Shown: positions 36,710-47,608 of the stretch, in pieces
Numbering within the stretch: position 1 is the stretch's first letter
Layout of the letters: each line of letters starts with the position of its first letter
NCBI GenBank assembly: GCA_016718345.1
Contig: JADKDN010000003.1
Location: forward strand, 124,001-188,000
Origin: Flavobacterium sp.
Lineage (GTDB): Bacteria; Bacteroidota; Bacteroidia; Flavobacteriales; Flavobacteriaceae
Direction: 5' to 3'
DNA length: 64,000 bases
Notes under the pieces: model-generated
Told to the model about the DNA's origin: nothing
Seen by the model: only the letters and a program-made list of their open reading frames with translations
The model's database searches: none
Program-made: the position numbers and the translations under genes

Positions 36710-38821
36710 ATGGTAATTAAGAAGACCTATCCAAAAATATTGCTGCTAATTTTTTCTTCAAGCATTTTTTTTATAGGCTTATATTTCGCACTCTATTATT
36801 ATACCATAAAAGTCGAAAAAGAGGTATACGCAAGCTCTAAAAATCAATTCAATAATGAGGTTAATAAATTATTTGTTTTGGATTCAAAACCAATAAGAGT
36901 TGCAATTAACAACGATACAAATTGGGATGAATTTGTTGATTTTATTAAAACAAAAGATACAGTTTGGTATAATGAAACTATTGGTAATGAATTAGATATT
37001 TACAAAGCTGATTATTTAGGGGCTTACGATATTGATAAAAAATTTATTATTAGAGCTGCTTCATCCAAAATAAAAACAGTTGACATTATACCCAAAGAGG
37101 CAATCGCAAATCTCAGTAAAGGTGGACTTTCTCGGTTTTACATGAAAATACCTGAAGGTATAATTGAGGTTGTAGGAGCATCAATTCATCCGTCTGATGA
37201 TCCTTTAAAAAATAAAACTAAGCCTTTTGGCTATTTCTTTGTCGTGCGACTTCTGGACAAAGACTTTATAACTGATTTAGAGCATTTAACTAGTGCTGAG
37301 ATTAATTTAAGTACCAGTAACAGCGAGACTAAAATAGGTAACCATAAGATTTTTGCTGCAATTAATCTAAACGATTATAAAAATGAACCAGTAATAAAAT
37401 TAATTTTCAAAAGAAATTTTGATGTCTATTTCGACAATACCATCACGATTTTATATTTAATAATTTTAGCGTTTGTTATCAATTTAATCATTAATTTGTT
37501 TTTAACAAGGAAGTGGCTTTATTTTCCATTAGACCTCATAACCAGAGTTCTTGAAACAGGCAACAAAAAGGCAATAAAAGAATTAAAACACACAACTGGT
37601 GAATTTAGTTATATAGGAAATCTTTTTTGAAGAGAATAGCAATCAAAAGATGGAGCTAATTAAAGCTAAGTTGAAAGCTGAGGAGGGTGATAGACTTAAG
37701 TCTTCATTTCTAGCTAATTTATCTCATGAAATTAGAACTCCAATGAACGCAATTAATGGGTTTACAGATTTACTCATTAATACCAAAATGAAGGAAGAAG
37801 AGAAATTAGAGTATCTAAAAGTTATTGATAAAAGCGGTAGAAACTTGGTGTCAATTATTGATGACCTTATTGAAATGTCAAAAATTGATTCCAATCAAAT
37901 AAAACCAAATTACGCCACAATAAATTTAGAATCGTGTATCAGTGAGTTGTATGATACTATTAGAATTACAATTCCAAAACAAAGAAAAATTGATTTTAAA
38001 TTAATTGAGACCAAAAATCAGTAGCCTATAATATTGTTACAGATGAAGTCAAATTAAAGCAGGTTTTGGTGAACCTAGTAAATAACGCTATAAAGTTTAC
38101 AGAAAAGGGCTATGTAGCATTCGGTTATGAAGTTGATGAAGAAAATGAAAAAATAATTTTCAAAATCAAGGATACAGGATTGGGAATTGATGAAGATAAT
38201 CACAAACATATATTTGATCGATTTAAAAGAGTAGAAAGTGATGTTTCAATAAAAGTTGGTGGACTAGGTCTAGGACTAGCTATTTCAAAGGCATATGTTG
38301 AGATGATGGGAGGAACGATTACTTTAGAATCTAAAGTAGAGAAAGGCTCTGTATTTTCATTCTCCATTCCGCTCAAATACGACAAAGTACAAAGAATTAT
38401 TGTCCAGCCTATCAACAGTATAAAAACTACAAAAGGAAAAGAGGACGGAACATTATTAATTGCAGAGGATGATAATCTTAATTATTTGTTGTTTCAAAAA
38501 ATAATGCAACTCAAGAATTATAAAATCATTAGAGCAGTCAATGGGCTTGAAGCAGTAGAAATTTGCATTAACAATCCAAGTATTGATTTAGTTTTAATGG
38601 ACATAAAAATGCCTATTATGAATGGTTTTGAAGCTCTGGAAAAAATTAAGGCTATTCGTCCTGAATTGATTATCATTGCACAAACAGCCTATTCTTCAAG
38701 TGAAGACGAAGACAAAATATATAAAGCTGGTTTTTATGGTTATATCACTAAACCTATTAAACGAGAAAGATTATTTGAGATTATTGATGATGTATTTCAA
38801 AAGAAAAACACCAATAAATAG
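36710..38821 (+). CDS. hybrid sensor histidine kinase, copy 2 (two frameshifts)
   Basis: It has the same architecture as copy 1: helix, CHASE4-like sensor (NWDEFVDFIKTKDTVWYNET, FYMKIPEGIIEVVGASIHPS), helix, HisKA (FLANLSHEIRTPMNAINGFT), ATPase (VNNAIKFTEKGYVAFGYEV) and receiver (LIAEDDNLNY, LMDIKMPIMNGF). Sensor domains differ more than kinase and receiver domains. An extra T near 37628 and a missing C near 38022 split the frame into three. The full length is about 703 residues. It sits 120 bases after copy 1 and likely arose by tandem duplication. Confidence 0.88.
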
Positions 38822-38824
38822 TAA

Positions 38825-38858
38825 TAAAAAAGAGAGGTATATAACCTCTCTTTTTTTA
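38825..38858. terminator. bidirectional terminator between kinase copy 2 and the aminotransferase
   Basis: AGAGAGGT and ACCTCTCT pair around ATATA, with a T run to the right and an A run to the left. It serves convergent genes. Confidence 0.85.
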
Positions 38859-40208
38859 TTGAATTAAATGTTCGTCTGCTATACTCAGTGCTTGAGAAAT
38901 TATAGCCAATCCCTCGTCAATTTGCGCTTCATTAATAATTAATGGTGGAGCAATAAATATGTAGCCCCAACGAACAAAAGTATATAAGCCTAAGGCTCTT
39001 ACTTTTGCAGCAATAAGATTCGTTACTTTTAAATCATCGCCAGCAGCATTGTATGGTGCGATTAACTCGCCTGTTGTTTTATTTTTTAAAACATCCAAAC
39101 ATCCTAAAAGGCCAGTATTTCTGAAAGTTCCCATACTAGGATGCTTTTTTCTCATTTCTTCAATTCTAGATTCAAGATAAACACTCATTTTTCTGGTGTT
39201 TTCTAACAAGTTGTCGCTTTCATAGATGTTTATTACGGCTAGCGCTGCCGCCATAGCTACTGGATGCGCATTGTATGTTAGTCCCAATCATCATTGGCGT
39301 ATTTTCAAATTTTTCAGCAATTTTGTCAGACACCATCAAACAGCCTAAAGGTAAATAGGAAGATGTTAGTCCTTTTGCCATACAAACCATATCGGGAATG
39401 ATATCATGATTTTCAAATCCAAACCATTTTCCAGTTCTACAAAAACCACTCATTACTTCGTCGGCAATGAACAATATTCCATATTTTTCGCAAAGTGCTT
39501 TTACACCTTTTAAATACCCTTTAGGATAGTGTAAGCATCCTGAAGAACCACTTTCGCCTTCAAAAATGAAAGCGGCAATATTAGTTTTTCCTTCAAAATG
39601 AATAACTCTTTCAACATATTCTAAACTCAGACTTAGTTTTGTCGCCTCATCTAAATTTTCATTCCAAAGAAATAATACGGATCGTCCAAATGGATAGAAT
39701 TAGGCATTTGCTGCGAGTCGTTGGCTAATTTTCTAGGATCACCACCCACAGACATTCCTCCAATAGAACCTCCATGAAATGCTCTATATCTTCCAATGAT
39801 TTTGTGTCTTCCAGTATATAATCTTGCTAGTTTTATAGCATTATCTACTGAGGAAGTCCCACACAAAGTAAAGAAAGCCTTGTTTAAATCTCCTGGGCAG
39901 ATTTCAGCTAATTTTTTTGCCAATTTAGCTCTTATTTCTGTGGTGCAAGTTGGAGTGACAAAACTCACTTTTTGCATTTGTTCTACAACGGCATCTGTTA
40001 CTCTTTGATCTCCATGTCCAATGTTTACAGACATTAATCCGCTGGAAAAATCTATAATTTTATTTCCATCATAGTCATATAAATAAACCCCTTCAGCTCT
40101 TTCTATAGCTATTGGGTTAACACTTGCTTGAGCAGACCATGAAAATAAACTAAATTGTTTACTGTCATTTATTATTTGCTCTTTGTTTGAAATTAAGGTA
40201 TCTATCAT
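38856..40208 (-). CDS. class III aminotransferase (frameshifted)
   Basis: A PLP-dependent omega-aminotransferase of about 450 residues. N-terminal residues FSWSAQASVNPIAIERAEGV are followed by GTSSVDNAIKLARLYTGRHK. The middle has FIADEVMSGFCRTGKWFGFE and the lysine region VCMAKGLTSSYLPLGCLMVS. The frame is broken near 39660 (an A lost, where GNENLDEATK should follow) and near 39285 (an indel before LTYNAHPVAMAAA). It lies 20 bases after the MmsA-type dehydrogenase on the same strand, as in beta-alanine or beta-aminoisobutyrate breakdown, where the aminotransferase makes the semialdehyde. Substrate is inferred from that partner. Confidence 0.88.
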
Positions 40209-40228
40209 AATTTTTTAAATAACATATA

Positions 40229-41697
40229 TTAACTCATCCAATTAACACCTGCTTCGGGATTCCATTTTGTTGTTGTTTTCTTCTCTTTCGTAAAGAATCC
40301 AATAGAACTTTTACCAGTAATATCGCCTGAACCAAATCTAGATTCATTCCATCCACCAAAACCAAAAGGCTCTCTAGGAACAGGAACACCAATGTTTACC
40401 CCACACATACCAGCAGAGGCATTTTCGGTAACATAGTTAGCTAGACCACCACTTTGGGTAAATACTGAGCATGCATTTCCATAAGGGTTTGCATTTTCAA
40501 TAGCTAAAGCTTCGTCGATAGTTTTAACTCGAACTATTGTAAGTACCGGTCCAAAAATCTCTTCTTTTGCAACTCTCATATCAGTAGTTGCATAGTCAAT
40601 TATAGTTGGTCCTACATAGAAACCATTTTCTTTTCCAGGTACTATAGTATTTCTTCCATCCAATAAAATTTTTGCACCTTGTTGTTCTGCTTCTGTAATG
40701 TAACTTTCAATTCGTTCTTTGGCAGCTTTTGAGATTACAGCTCCAAGTGTAGTTCCACACTGAATTTTTAATGCATCTCCAATTAATTTGTCCAGAATAC
40801 TATCACAATTGCCTACAGCTAGTGGGGAGTTGCGGCAGCCATACATCTTTGACCAACACAACCGCTCATAGAAGCTACAATGTTTGAAGAAGCCATATCT
40901 GGATGCGCATCGGGCAATAAAATAATATGGTTTTTTGCTCCACCTAAAGCAAGTACTTGTTTTAAGTTTTGACTAGCTCTTTGATACACTATTTTAGCCA
41001 CTTTAGTCGATCCAACAAAAGTGACAGCTTTAATTTCTGGATGGTCGCAAATATTTTCTACTGTTGACTGAGTTCCATTTACAATGTTGAATAATCCATC
41101 AGGTAGCCCAGCTTCTTTCAACAGTCTTGCTATGTATTGGCTACTGATTGGCACAGCTTCAGAAGGTTTTAGAATCATTGCATTACCAAGTGCTATTGCA
41201 TTTACAACTGTCCAATGAGGAACCATGCTTGGAAAATTAAAAGGAACAATTGAAGCTACAACTCCTAGAGGATGTCTCGTAGCTGAACAATATACTCCGC
41301 GGCTTACTTCCATGTTTTCACCGTTAACAAACTGAGGTAACGAACAAGCAAATTCGGTAAGCTCAATTGCTTTATCAATTTCAGCTTTGGCTTCACCATG
41401 AATTTTTCCGTTTTCGCGGTAAATTATTTCAGTAAGTTCTGCATTATTTTTTTCTAACAATTGTTTGTATCTATAGAACACCTGTACTCTTTCTTTTAGA
41501 GTCACTTTTTGCCAAGCTTTCTGCGCTTTTTGTGCATGTTCAATAATTTCATTTAAGTCTGCCATTGTAGACTCTTTGAATGTAGATAATGTGTCGCCGT
41601 CTAGTGGTGATATTACAGCATGAGTTTTATCGGAACTTCCTGGTTTAAATGATCCGTTTACAAAGTTTTTTACTTCTTCGAATTTCATATTTTTCAT
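40229..41697 (-). CDS. mmsA: methylmalonate-semialdehyde dehydrogenase, CoA-acylating (frameshifted)
   Basis: An ALDH-superfamily enzyme that converts methylmalonate or malonate semialdehyde to propionyl- or acetyl-CoA. Diagnostic are MVPHWTVVNAIALGNAMILK, FVGSTKVAKIVYQRAS, and the active site GCVGQRCMA in place of the usual FxxGQxC of other ALDHs. The frame breaks near 40835 (one C lost from CCCC) just after that cysteine motif and resumes as PLAVGNCDSILDKLIGDALK to the end. The whole is about 489 residues. It is the first gene of a two-gene operon with the aminotransferase. Confidence 0.9.
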
Positions 41698-41713
41698 ATT
41701 TTTTTTGAGACGT

Positions 41714-41745
41714 CAAATATACAATATTTTACAAAAGGCAACAAT
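41714..41745 (-). promoter_or_regulatory. promoter of mmsA-aminotransferase
   Basis: On the minus strand ATTG (41745-41742), a 20-base spacer and TATATTTG (41721-41714). It precedes the mmsA ATG by about 17 bases. Confidence 0.55.
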
Positions 41746-41824
41746 GTTTTTAGTTAATATAAAAAAGATTGTTAATTTTATAAATTAAATGCAATAAAAG
41801 TTTTACTACATTCGCTAGTTTTGA

Positions 41825-42670
41825 ATGAGTAGTATTGTTTATAAAAAATCAGCAGATATGAAAAAAATTGTCTTTTCTCTAATAATTGTTTTAAATTGTA
41901 TTTCAGTTTTTTCCCAAGTTGAGGAAAAGAATATTCCAAAAGAAGTTATTGCTCTTGACTCTATAAAAGGTACTTGGGATATAAATGTGGATTTAGCGTC
42001 AAGGTATATTTGGAGAGGACAATCTTGGGGTGGGGATTATCCTGTTTTGCAATTGTATGGGAATTATAATGTGAGCGAAAAATTTTCATTGGGTTTTTGG
42101 ACAACAAGTAATTTTAAAAAAGAATATTACGACAAGAATGGAGCTTCAAAAGGATATCAAGAGTTGGATTTTGTTTTGAATTACTCACCTTCGGATTATT
42201 TAACCGTTTCGCTACAGGATTATTATTGGCCTTCTACCGATAGACAAGAAGGAGTTTCAAATGATTTTTTTAATTTTGGTAATGACGGTTCTCAATCTGT
42301 AGATTTACAGTTTTTGTTTGATTTTTCTGAGAGAGAATTACCACTATGGGCTACATTAAGTACTTTGATAGCTGGAAATGATTTTAGGTATAAGGATGAA
42401 AATGACGAAAAAGGGAAACAGAATTTTACTACCTATGTTGAATTTGGATATACTTATGAAGCGCCTTTAAAAACTGAATTGGCTCCTTTAATTGGTTTTG
42501 TAATTAATAATAAAGCTAAATATTACACCTATGCAGATTACAATCGGCCTTCGTTTGTAAATTTAGGATGTAAATTATCCAGAGATTTTGAACTAGGAAA
42601 ACACTTAACAATGCCAGTTTGGTTAAATTATACCTATAATGCAGCTTCTCATTCAGCTAATTTGGAGTAG
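41825..42670 (+). CDS. TorF-like putative outer-membrane porin (possibly truncated by TAG)
   Basis: The signal peptide is KKIVFSLIIVLNCISVFSQ. The mature part is strand-rich: GTWDINVDLASRYIWRGQSW, VSEKFSLGFWTTSNFKK, SVDLQFLFDFSERELPLWAT, and VNLGCKLSRDFELGKHLTMP, matching the TorF family of putative porins. The frame ends at TAG (42668-42670) after AASHSANLE. The next codons in frame read FGRQFLVVEYINL, which looks like the last strand, so the TAG may replace a sense codon. Alternative ATGs within the first 12 codons are possible; the one giving MKKIVF (41858) is the better start for export. It is divergent from mmsA. Confidence 0.72.
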   Translation: MSSIVYKKSADMKKIVFSLIIVLNCISVFSQVEEKNIPKEVIALDSIKGTWDINVDLASRYIWRGQSWGGDYPVLQLYGNYNVSEKFSLGFWTTSNFKKEYYDKNGASKGYQELDFVLNYSPSDYLTVSLQDYYWPSTDRQEGVSNDFFNFGNDGSQSVDLQFLFDFSERELPLWATLSTLIAGNDFRYKDENDEKGKQNFTTYVEFGYTYEAPLKTELAPLIGFVINNKAKYYTYADYNRPSFVNLGCKLSRDFELGKHLTMPVWLNYTYNAASHSANLE

Positions 42671-42730
42671 TTTGGTAGACAATTTTTAGTTGTTGAATAC
42701 ATTAACTTACGAATAGATTTAGATTTCAAT

Positions 42731-42766
42731 AAAAAGCAGTCACTAATTAAAGATAACTGCTTTTTA
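42731..42766. terminator. terminator after the TorF-like gene
   Basis: AAAAAGCAGT and ACTGCTTTTT form a perfect 10-bp stem with a 15-base loop; it can act in both directions. Confidence 0.8.
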
Positions 42767-43464
42767 TATCAATAGTTAACGATTAATACCGTGCTTGTTT
42801 AATAAGTGAATGCTGTAGCTTTCAATTCGTTTTGATTGTTAGCTTCAATAACAATGAATAGATACACACGGGCTGCTGCTTTTTCTTTTACTCTTTTTTC
42901 TGTCAATTCTTTTCGCTAATGGAGCTGGTTGTTCTTTTGCAATAGCAAGAAACAAACTAATGGTTTCCTATTTTTAGTCCAAGAGTTTCATGCAGTTTCA
43001 AAACAATAATTTTTCAGAAATAACCTAAGCTTTTTTCTTGATTTATTCATTAATTGTGCTGGAGCGTATTTTCTAATCTTGTTTTCTTCAAAGCTTATTT
43101 TAAGGAATAGTGAATCAGATTATTTTCAATTTTTTAAAGCTTATTTCTGTTTTTTTTCTATGTATTTTATGATTGTATCTGTTTGGACAAAAAACGGTGC
43201 GTTAATAGTTAATTTTTTAAAGTTTGAGTTCGTTTTCATTAAAAAAACGGATTTCATAGAATATTAAATTTTTATTTTTTTTATTTTTTAAAACACAATA
43301 CCCTATTTTTTAGAGGGTATTTTTGTTTAAAACATAAAAATAAATCAAAAACACCATATAAATACATGGGGTATTATAAAAATATTTATGTTTGCTCAAA
43401 GATTAACAAAATATTTTGTTTTTCGGAAATTAAAAAAAACAATATAAACTAAATTAAATTAAAC
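42767..43464. other. gene-poor stretch with one ORF remnant
   Basis: About 700 AT-rich bases without a convincing intact gene. On the minus strand 42915-42799 is open without a start and reads KELTEKRVKEKAAARVYLFI then VIEANNQNELKATAFTY. This has coding-like composition and stops just before the shared terminator, so it may be the C-terminus of a decayed or badly sequenced gene. Another minus-strand frame (43257-43141) reads MKSVFLMKTNSNFKKLTINA, and frames above and between the two are interrupted. The forward ORF at 43079-43267 is Phe-rich antisense and I do not accept it. An orphan terminator is at 43297-43325. Confidence 0.35.
43297..43325 (+). terminator. orphan terminator-like hairpin
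   Basis: AATACCCT and AGGGTATT form a stem followed by TTTTG. No plus-strand gene that it could serve is seen upstream. Confidence 0.5.
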
Positions 43465-44516
43465 ATGAAAAAAACGTTACTTATTTTAGCTTTAGCGCTA
43501 ACAACAAGCGCAACTTTTGCACAAGATGCTCCAGCTCCAGCAGAATCGACACCTCTAGAAATTTCTGGTTCCGGGTGATTTGTATTACAAGTATGATCTT
43601 TCTAAAAATCAAAACATCGGAACTAGTTTTGCAACGGATCAAAATTCTGTTTCATTAGGTATGATTGATATCGCATTGAAGAAAAAATCTGGTAAGGCTT
43701 CTTTTGTTGGAGGAAGTTTCTTTCTGACCCCAGAGGACAATTTCAATCTATTCCTGTTGATGCAGATGGTCAATCATTTCCACATTTCAAAACTTGTATG
43801 TTGCTTATGCAGCTACAGATAAGTTGACTTTGACTGCTGGTTATATGGGTACATTTGTTGGATATGAAGTTATTTCTCCTTTAGCAAATTTAAATTACTC
43901 TACCTCTTATTTGTTTACTAACGGACCATTCCAAAATGCTGGAGTTAAAGCAAACTATGCTTTTACAAGTAAAGTAGGTTTAATGGTTGGTTTTTTAATG
44001 ACCAATGGAATTTATATCAAGCTGACCCAATTAAAGGATTAAATGCTTTTGGAGCTCAGTTGTCATTAACTCCAGTTGAAGGCTTATCAGTATACGTAAA
44101 TTATTTAGATGGTTCAGTTTCTGGAACCGTTATTGATTTGACTGCCGCTTATCAAATTTCTAAAAAATTCAAGTTAGGATTAAATGCAGCTGATTATTCA
44201 GGAGTTGCCGATGATACTGGTTATACTGGATTTGCTTTATATCCTTCTTACGCTATTACAGATTCTTTTTCTTAGCTTTACGTGCTGAAAATTTTAAAGC
44301 TAAAAAATTTTACTTATGATGCTTATAGGAACTGGGATGCTGAGTGATGAATCAGTTACTGCTTTTACTTTATCAGCTAATTTAAAATCTGGGAATTTAA
44401 CTTTTATTCCTGAATTTAGAATGGATAGTGGCTCTGAGGATATGTTTTCAGATTCAGATTTAGAGCTTACTAAATCTGCTTCACAAGTTTCTTTAGCTGT
44501 AGTATACGGTTTCTAA
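43465..44516 (+). CDS. outer-membrane beta-barrel porin (BBP2-like), four or more frameshifts
   Basis: The signal peptide is KKTLLILALALTTSATFAQ. Reading across the breaks gives DLYYKYDLSKNQNIGTSFAT, VSLGMIDIALKKKSGKASFV, NLYVAYAATDKLTLTAGYMG, FGAQLSLTPVEGLSVYVNYL and FTLSANLKSGNLTFIPEFRM, and ends KSASQVSLAVVYGF. This is the layout of the Bacteroidota porin family often found near ammonium transporter genes. Breaks lie near 43570, 43720-43790, 44010, 44270 and 44320-44345. The corrected length is about 345 residues. The terminal Phe is the usual barrel signal. Confidence 0.82.
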
Positions 44517-44536
44517 AAAATAGTATTATTAAATAC

Positions 44537-44567
44537 AAAAACTGCCAAGATTTTCTTGGCAGTTTTT
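44537..44567. terminator. bidirectional terminator between the porin gene and rimO
   Basis: AAAACTGCCAAGA and TCTTGGCAGTTTT pair nearly perfectly with a 3-4 base loop, followed by T's. Confidence 0.85.
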
Positions 44568-44591
44568 TTGTTATAGGGTATCCTGTTCTAT

Positions 44592-45904
44592 TTAAACTGG
44601 CTCACCATACAAGTCAAACTCAGTAGCTTCTGTAATTTTTATAGATGCAAATTCACCTGTTTTCAGATAATATTTTGTGGCATCAATTAGTACTTCATTA
44701 TCCACATCAGGACTGTCAAATTCAGTTCTTCCTACAAAATGACCACCTTCTTTTCTATCAATAATGCATTTAAAAGTTTGTCCCACTTTTTCTTGATTCA
44801 AATCCCATGAAATTTGTGATTGCAATTCCATAATTTCATTGGCACGGCTTGTTTTATTTCGTCTGGTACATCATCTTCAAGTAAATAAGCATGTGTGTTT
44901 TCTTCGTGAGAATAAGCAAAACAACCCATTCGGTCAAATTTCATTTCTTGAACAAAATCTTTTAAAATTTCAAAATCTTCCTCGGTTTCACCCGGATAGC
45001 CAACAATCAAGGTGGTGCGAATAGCCATTCCGGGAACAGCTTTTCGGAAATCTTTTAACAATTGAGTCGTCTTTGCCTGAGTAGTTCCGCGACGCATCGA
45101 TTTTAAGATAGAATCAGAAATATGTTGTAGCGGAATATCAATATAATTACAAATCTTAGGTTCACGCTTCATGATTTCTAAAACATCCATTGGAAATCCA
45201 GTAGGGAAAGCATAGTGCAGACGAATCCATTCTATACCTTCTACCTTAACTAAGGCTTCTAATAGATCTCCAAGATTTCTCTTCTTGTAAATATCCAAAC
45301 CATAATAGGTCAAATCTTGAGCAATTAGGATTAATTCTTTTACGCCATTTTTAGCTAATCCCTCGGCTTCTTTAACCAATTTTTCAATCGGTTGTGAAAC
45401 ATGCTTACCTCTCATAAGTGGAATGGCACAAAAACTACAAGGTCTATCGCAACCTTCAGCTATTTTTAAATAAGCGTAGTTTTTAGGTGTAGTGGTAAGA
45501 CGTTCGCCTAATAATTCATGTTTATAATCAGCGCCTAAAGCTTTGAGTAGTTGAGGTAATTCGGTGGTGCCAAAATACTGATCAACATTTGGAATTTCTT
45601 TTTCTAAATCGGGTCTGTAACGTTCAGACAAACAGCCAGTAACAAATACTTTATCGACTAAGCCACGTTCTTTTTTATCAGCATACTCTAAAATCATGTT
45701 TACGGATTCAGCCTTGGCGTTATCAATAAATCCACAAGTATTAATTACGATAATATTTCCTTCTTTTTCAGCTGGAGCCTCGTGTTCAACATCTTTTCCA
45801 TTGGCTCTCAATTGCCCCATTAGGACTTCGCTATCATAGACGTTTTTGGAACAACCTAATGTAATTACATTGATTTTATTTTTCTTCAACGATTTGGTTC
45901 TCAT
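44592..45904 (-). CDS. rimO: ribosomal protein S12 methylthiotransferase RimO (one frameshift)
   Basis: A radical SAM enzyme that adds a methylthio group to Asp of S12. The N-terminal UPF0004 cysteines are in LGCSKNVYDSEVLMG, NTCGFIDNAK and VTGCLSERY. The SAM cluster is GCDRPCSFCAIPLMRGKHVS. HYAFPTGFPMDVLEIMKREP and the TRAM domain follow; the latter includes FKCIIDRKEGGHFVGRTEFD. The frame breaks near 44850, where a C is missing; corrected it reads KQARANEIMELQSQISWDL. The total of about 437 residues is normal. It stands alone, with porin and FadL-like genes on either side. Confidence 0.95.
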
Positions 45905-46012
45905 ACACTTAAAAATTGGAGTGCAAAATTACGCTTTTTATCGTTAGCAGCATCGAAGTTTGATAATTTTATTACTTCTACTTGAGCTTTCCGAGTTAAT
46001 TTTTTACATAAA

Positions 46013-46050
46013 AAAGCCACTGATACTGAGTCAATGGCCTTATATTTTTT
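46013..46050 (-). terminator. possible terminator after the FadL-like gene
   Basis: GGCCA and TGGCT bracket about 17 bases and lead into a T run on the minus strand. Confidence 0.4.
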
Positions 46051-46062
46051 TTAAAGCATTTT

Positions 46063-47583
46063 TTACAATTCAAATAATAATGTCAAACTAACGCTAGTGT
46101 TTTTTGTTTTTACAGAAGCACTGTCGGTGAAACCTTGTGAGAAAAATTGATTTTGTGATTCTCTACTGGATGCTGAATACGCTAAATCAAGTTTTGTATT
46201 GCCAAAATTATATCCAATACCAGTAGACATTCCAGTTAAATCACCAATCGTCTTTCCATTTTTATATGGGCTTTGTTCGTTACGAAAACCTCCTCTTAAA
46301 CTCCATTGTTTTATTCTGTACTCAGCACCAATTCTAAGCTCACCAGCAGTAGTTAGTAAATTAGATAAATCTGAATTTGTATTTTTAAATTCATTTTTAG
46401 GTGTGAATTTGGTATTGCTGTAATCTTTTAGTGCATAATCAACACTAATTAATCCAGATTTTCCAAAGATATAGGCCAAACTACCAGTCCATTTTCCGGG
46501 AGTACGAAGATTGTAGGGTTCATAGACAATAACAAAATCAGAATCAACGGTTGTGGTAGTTAAGCCGGGATTTGCAGGATTTCCATAATTAAAGCCTCTG
46601 CTTGAGAGCGTTTGCCTCAATTCGTCATTTAATCGATACCAAGTAGGAGAATCATATGCCAAGCCTAATCTAAATTCCTTTGTTACTTTTGCAATAGCTC
46701 CAAGTTGGAAAGAGAATCCATCTCCGTATGTGTGTAAATCATTGTCAAATCGAAGACTTCTAACTCCAGAATCCGAGCTATTGTTGTTCGATTCGTAAAA
46801 GCTAGTCGAATGTGTGTAATCTGTAAAATGAGAATTTAAATTCAATCCCAAAATAGAGCTGATCTTTGTATTGTGTAGCAAATTTAAATTGACTTTTCCA
46901 TTGTATCCAGTGGATTCAAGATAGTTTTGTTGATAAAAATTCCTCCAGTAGGAACGTTAGAAACGTACTTATAAATATTAGGATTTGATTCATCAATAGG
47001 ATTAATAATATAACCATTATAGCCCAAAAATGCTTGTTGAACAGGATACTTTAGATTTTCGTAATACGAATTTTTGGAGTGTTGTTAGATAAATTTCACC
47101 TTCTATATTTTCATTAGCGTAACTCAAGAAATACTTGTCAATGGAGTTGGTAGGATTCACTCCAGCAGCATACAATGAATTTCTAAAATTATTGATGTTT
47201 TCATAGTTAATGCCTAGAGTAATTTTTTTCCAATCATTTTTAGGATTGTAATCATTAAACACTAAAACACCTCCCGCTTGATTAAGATCAAAACTATTGT
47301 TGTTTTCATTATTTTATTGTTCCAAAATAATTAGATTTATTTTGATACTATAATTACTTAAAGTAAAGCCGACTTGATTATTTAAAAACACAGCCGATCC
47401 TGCAGGGTTTACATTAATAGCTGAAAAATCTCCACCTAGAGCTCCAAATGCTCCACTTAATGCACTAAAACGAGCGGTTCCGTTTGGATCGTTGTGAGAA
47501 AACCGCACAGCATCAGAAACACCTTGAGCAACTATTGAACTAACAGAAAACACGGCTAAAAGTAAAGCAATGATTTTTTTCAT
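46063..47583 (-). CDS. FadL/OMPP1-like outer-membrane transport protein (several frameshifts)
   Basis: A beta-barrel for hydrophobic compounds. The start is MKKIIALLLAVFSVSSIVAQ (signal peptide), then GTARFSALSGAFGALGGDFS and AINVNPAGSAVF, the N-terminal plug typical of the family. The body has DWKKITLGINYENINNFRNS, NLKYPVQQAFLGYNGYIINP, KISSILGLNLNSHFTDYTHS, RLGLAYDSPTWYRLNDELRQ and GELRIGAEYRIKQWSLRGGF, and it ends with NTSVSLTLLFEL. Frames change near 47310, 47075 and 46935. It would take up hydrophobic compounds or act as an omp85-independent porin. The whole is about 505 residues. Confidence 0.86.
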
Positions 47584-47608
47584 TTTGTATTTTTTATTCA
47601 GTTATCGA

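Noticed and set aside
34481..38821. Single fused kinase gene
   Set aside because: Copy 1 has its own receiver domain, stop codon and a 120-base gap before copy 2. They are two genes.
43079..43267. Plus-strand 62-residue Phe-rich ORF
   Set aside because: Composition is that of an antisense AT-rich frame, with no family resemblance and no upstream signals. The opposite strand gives a more protein-like translation.
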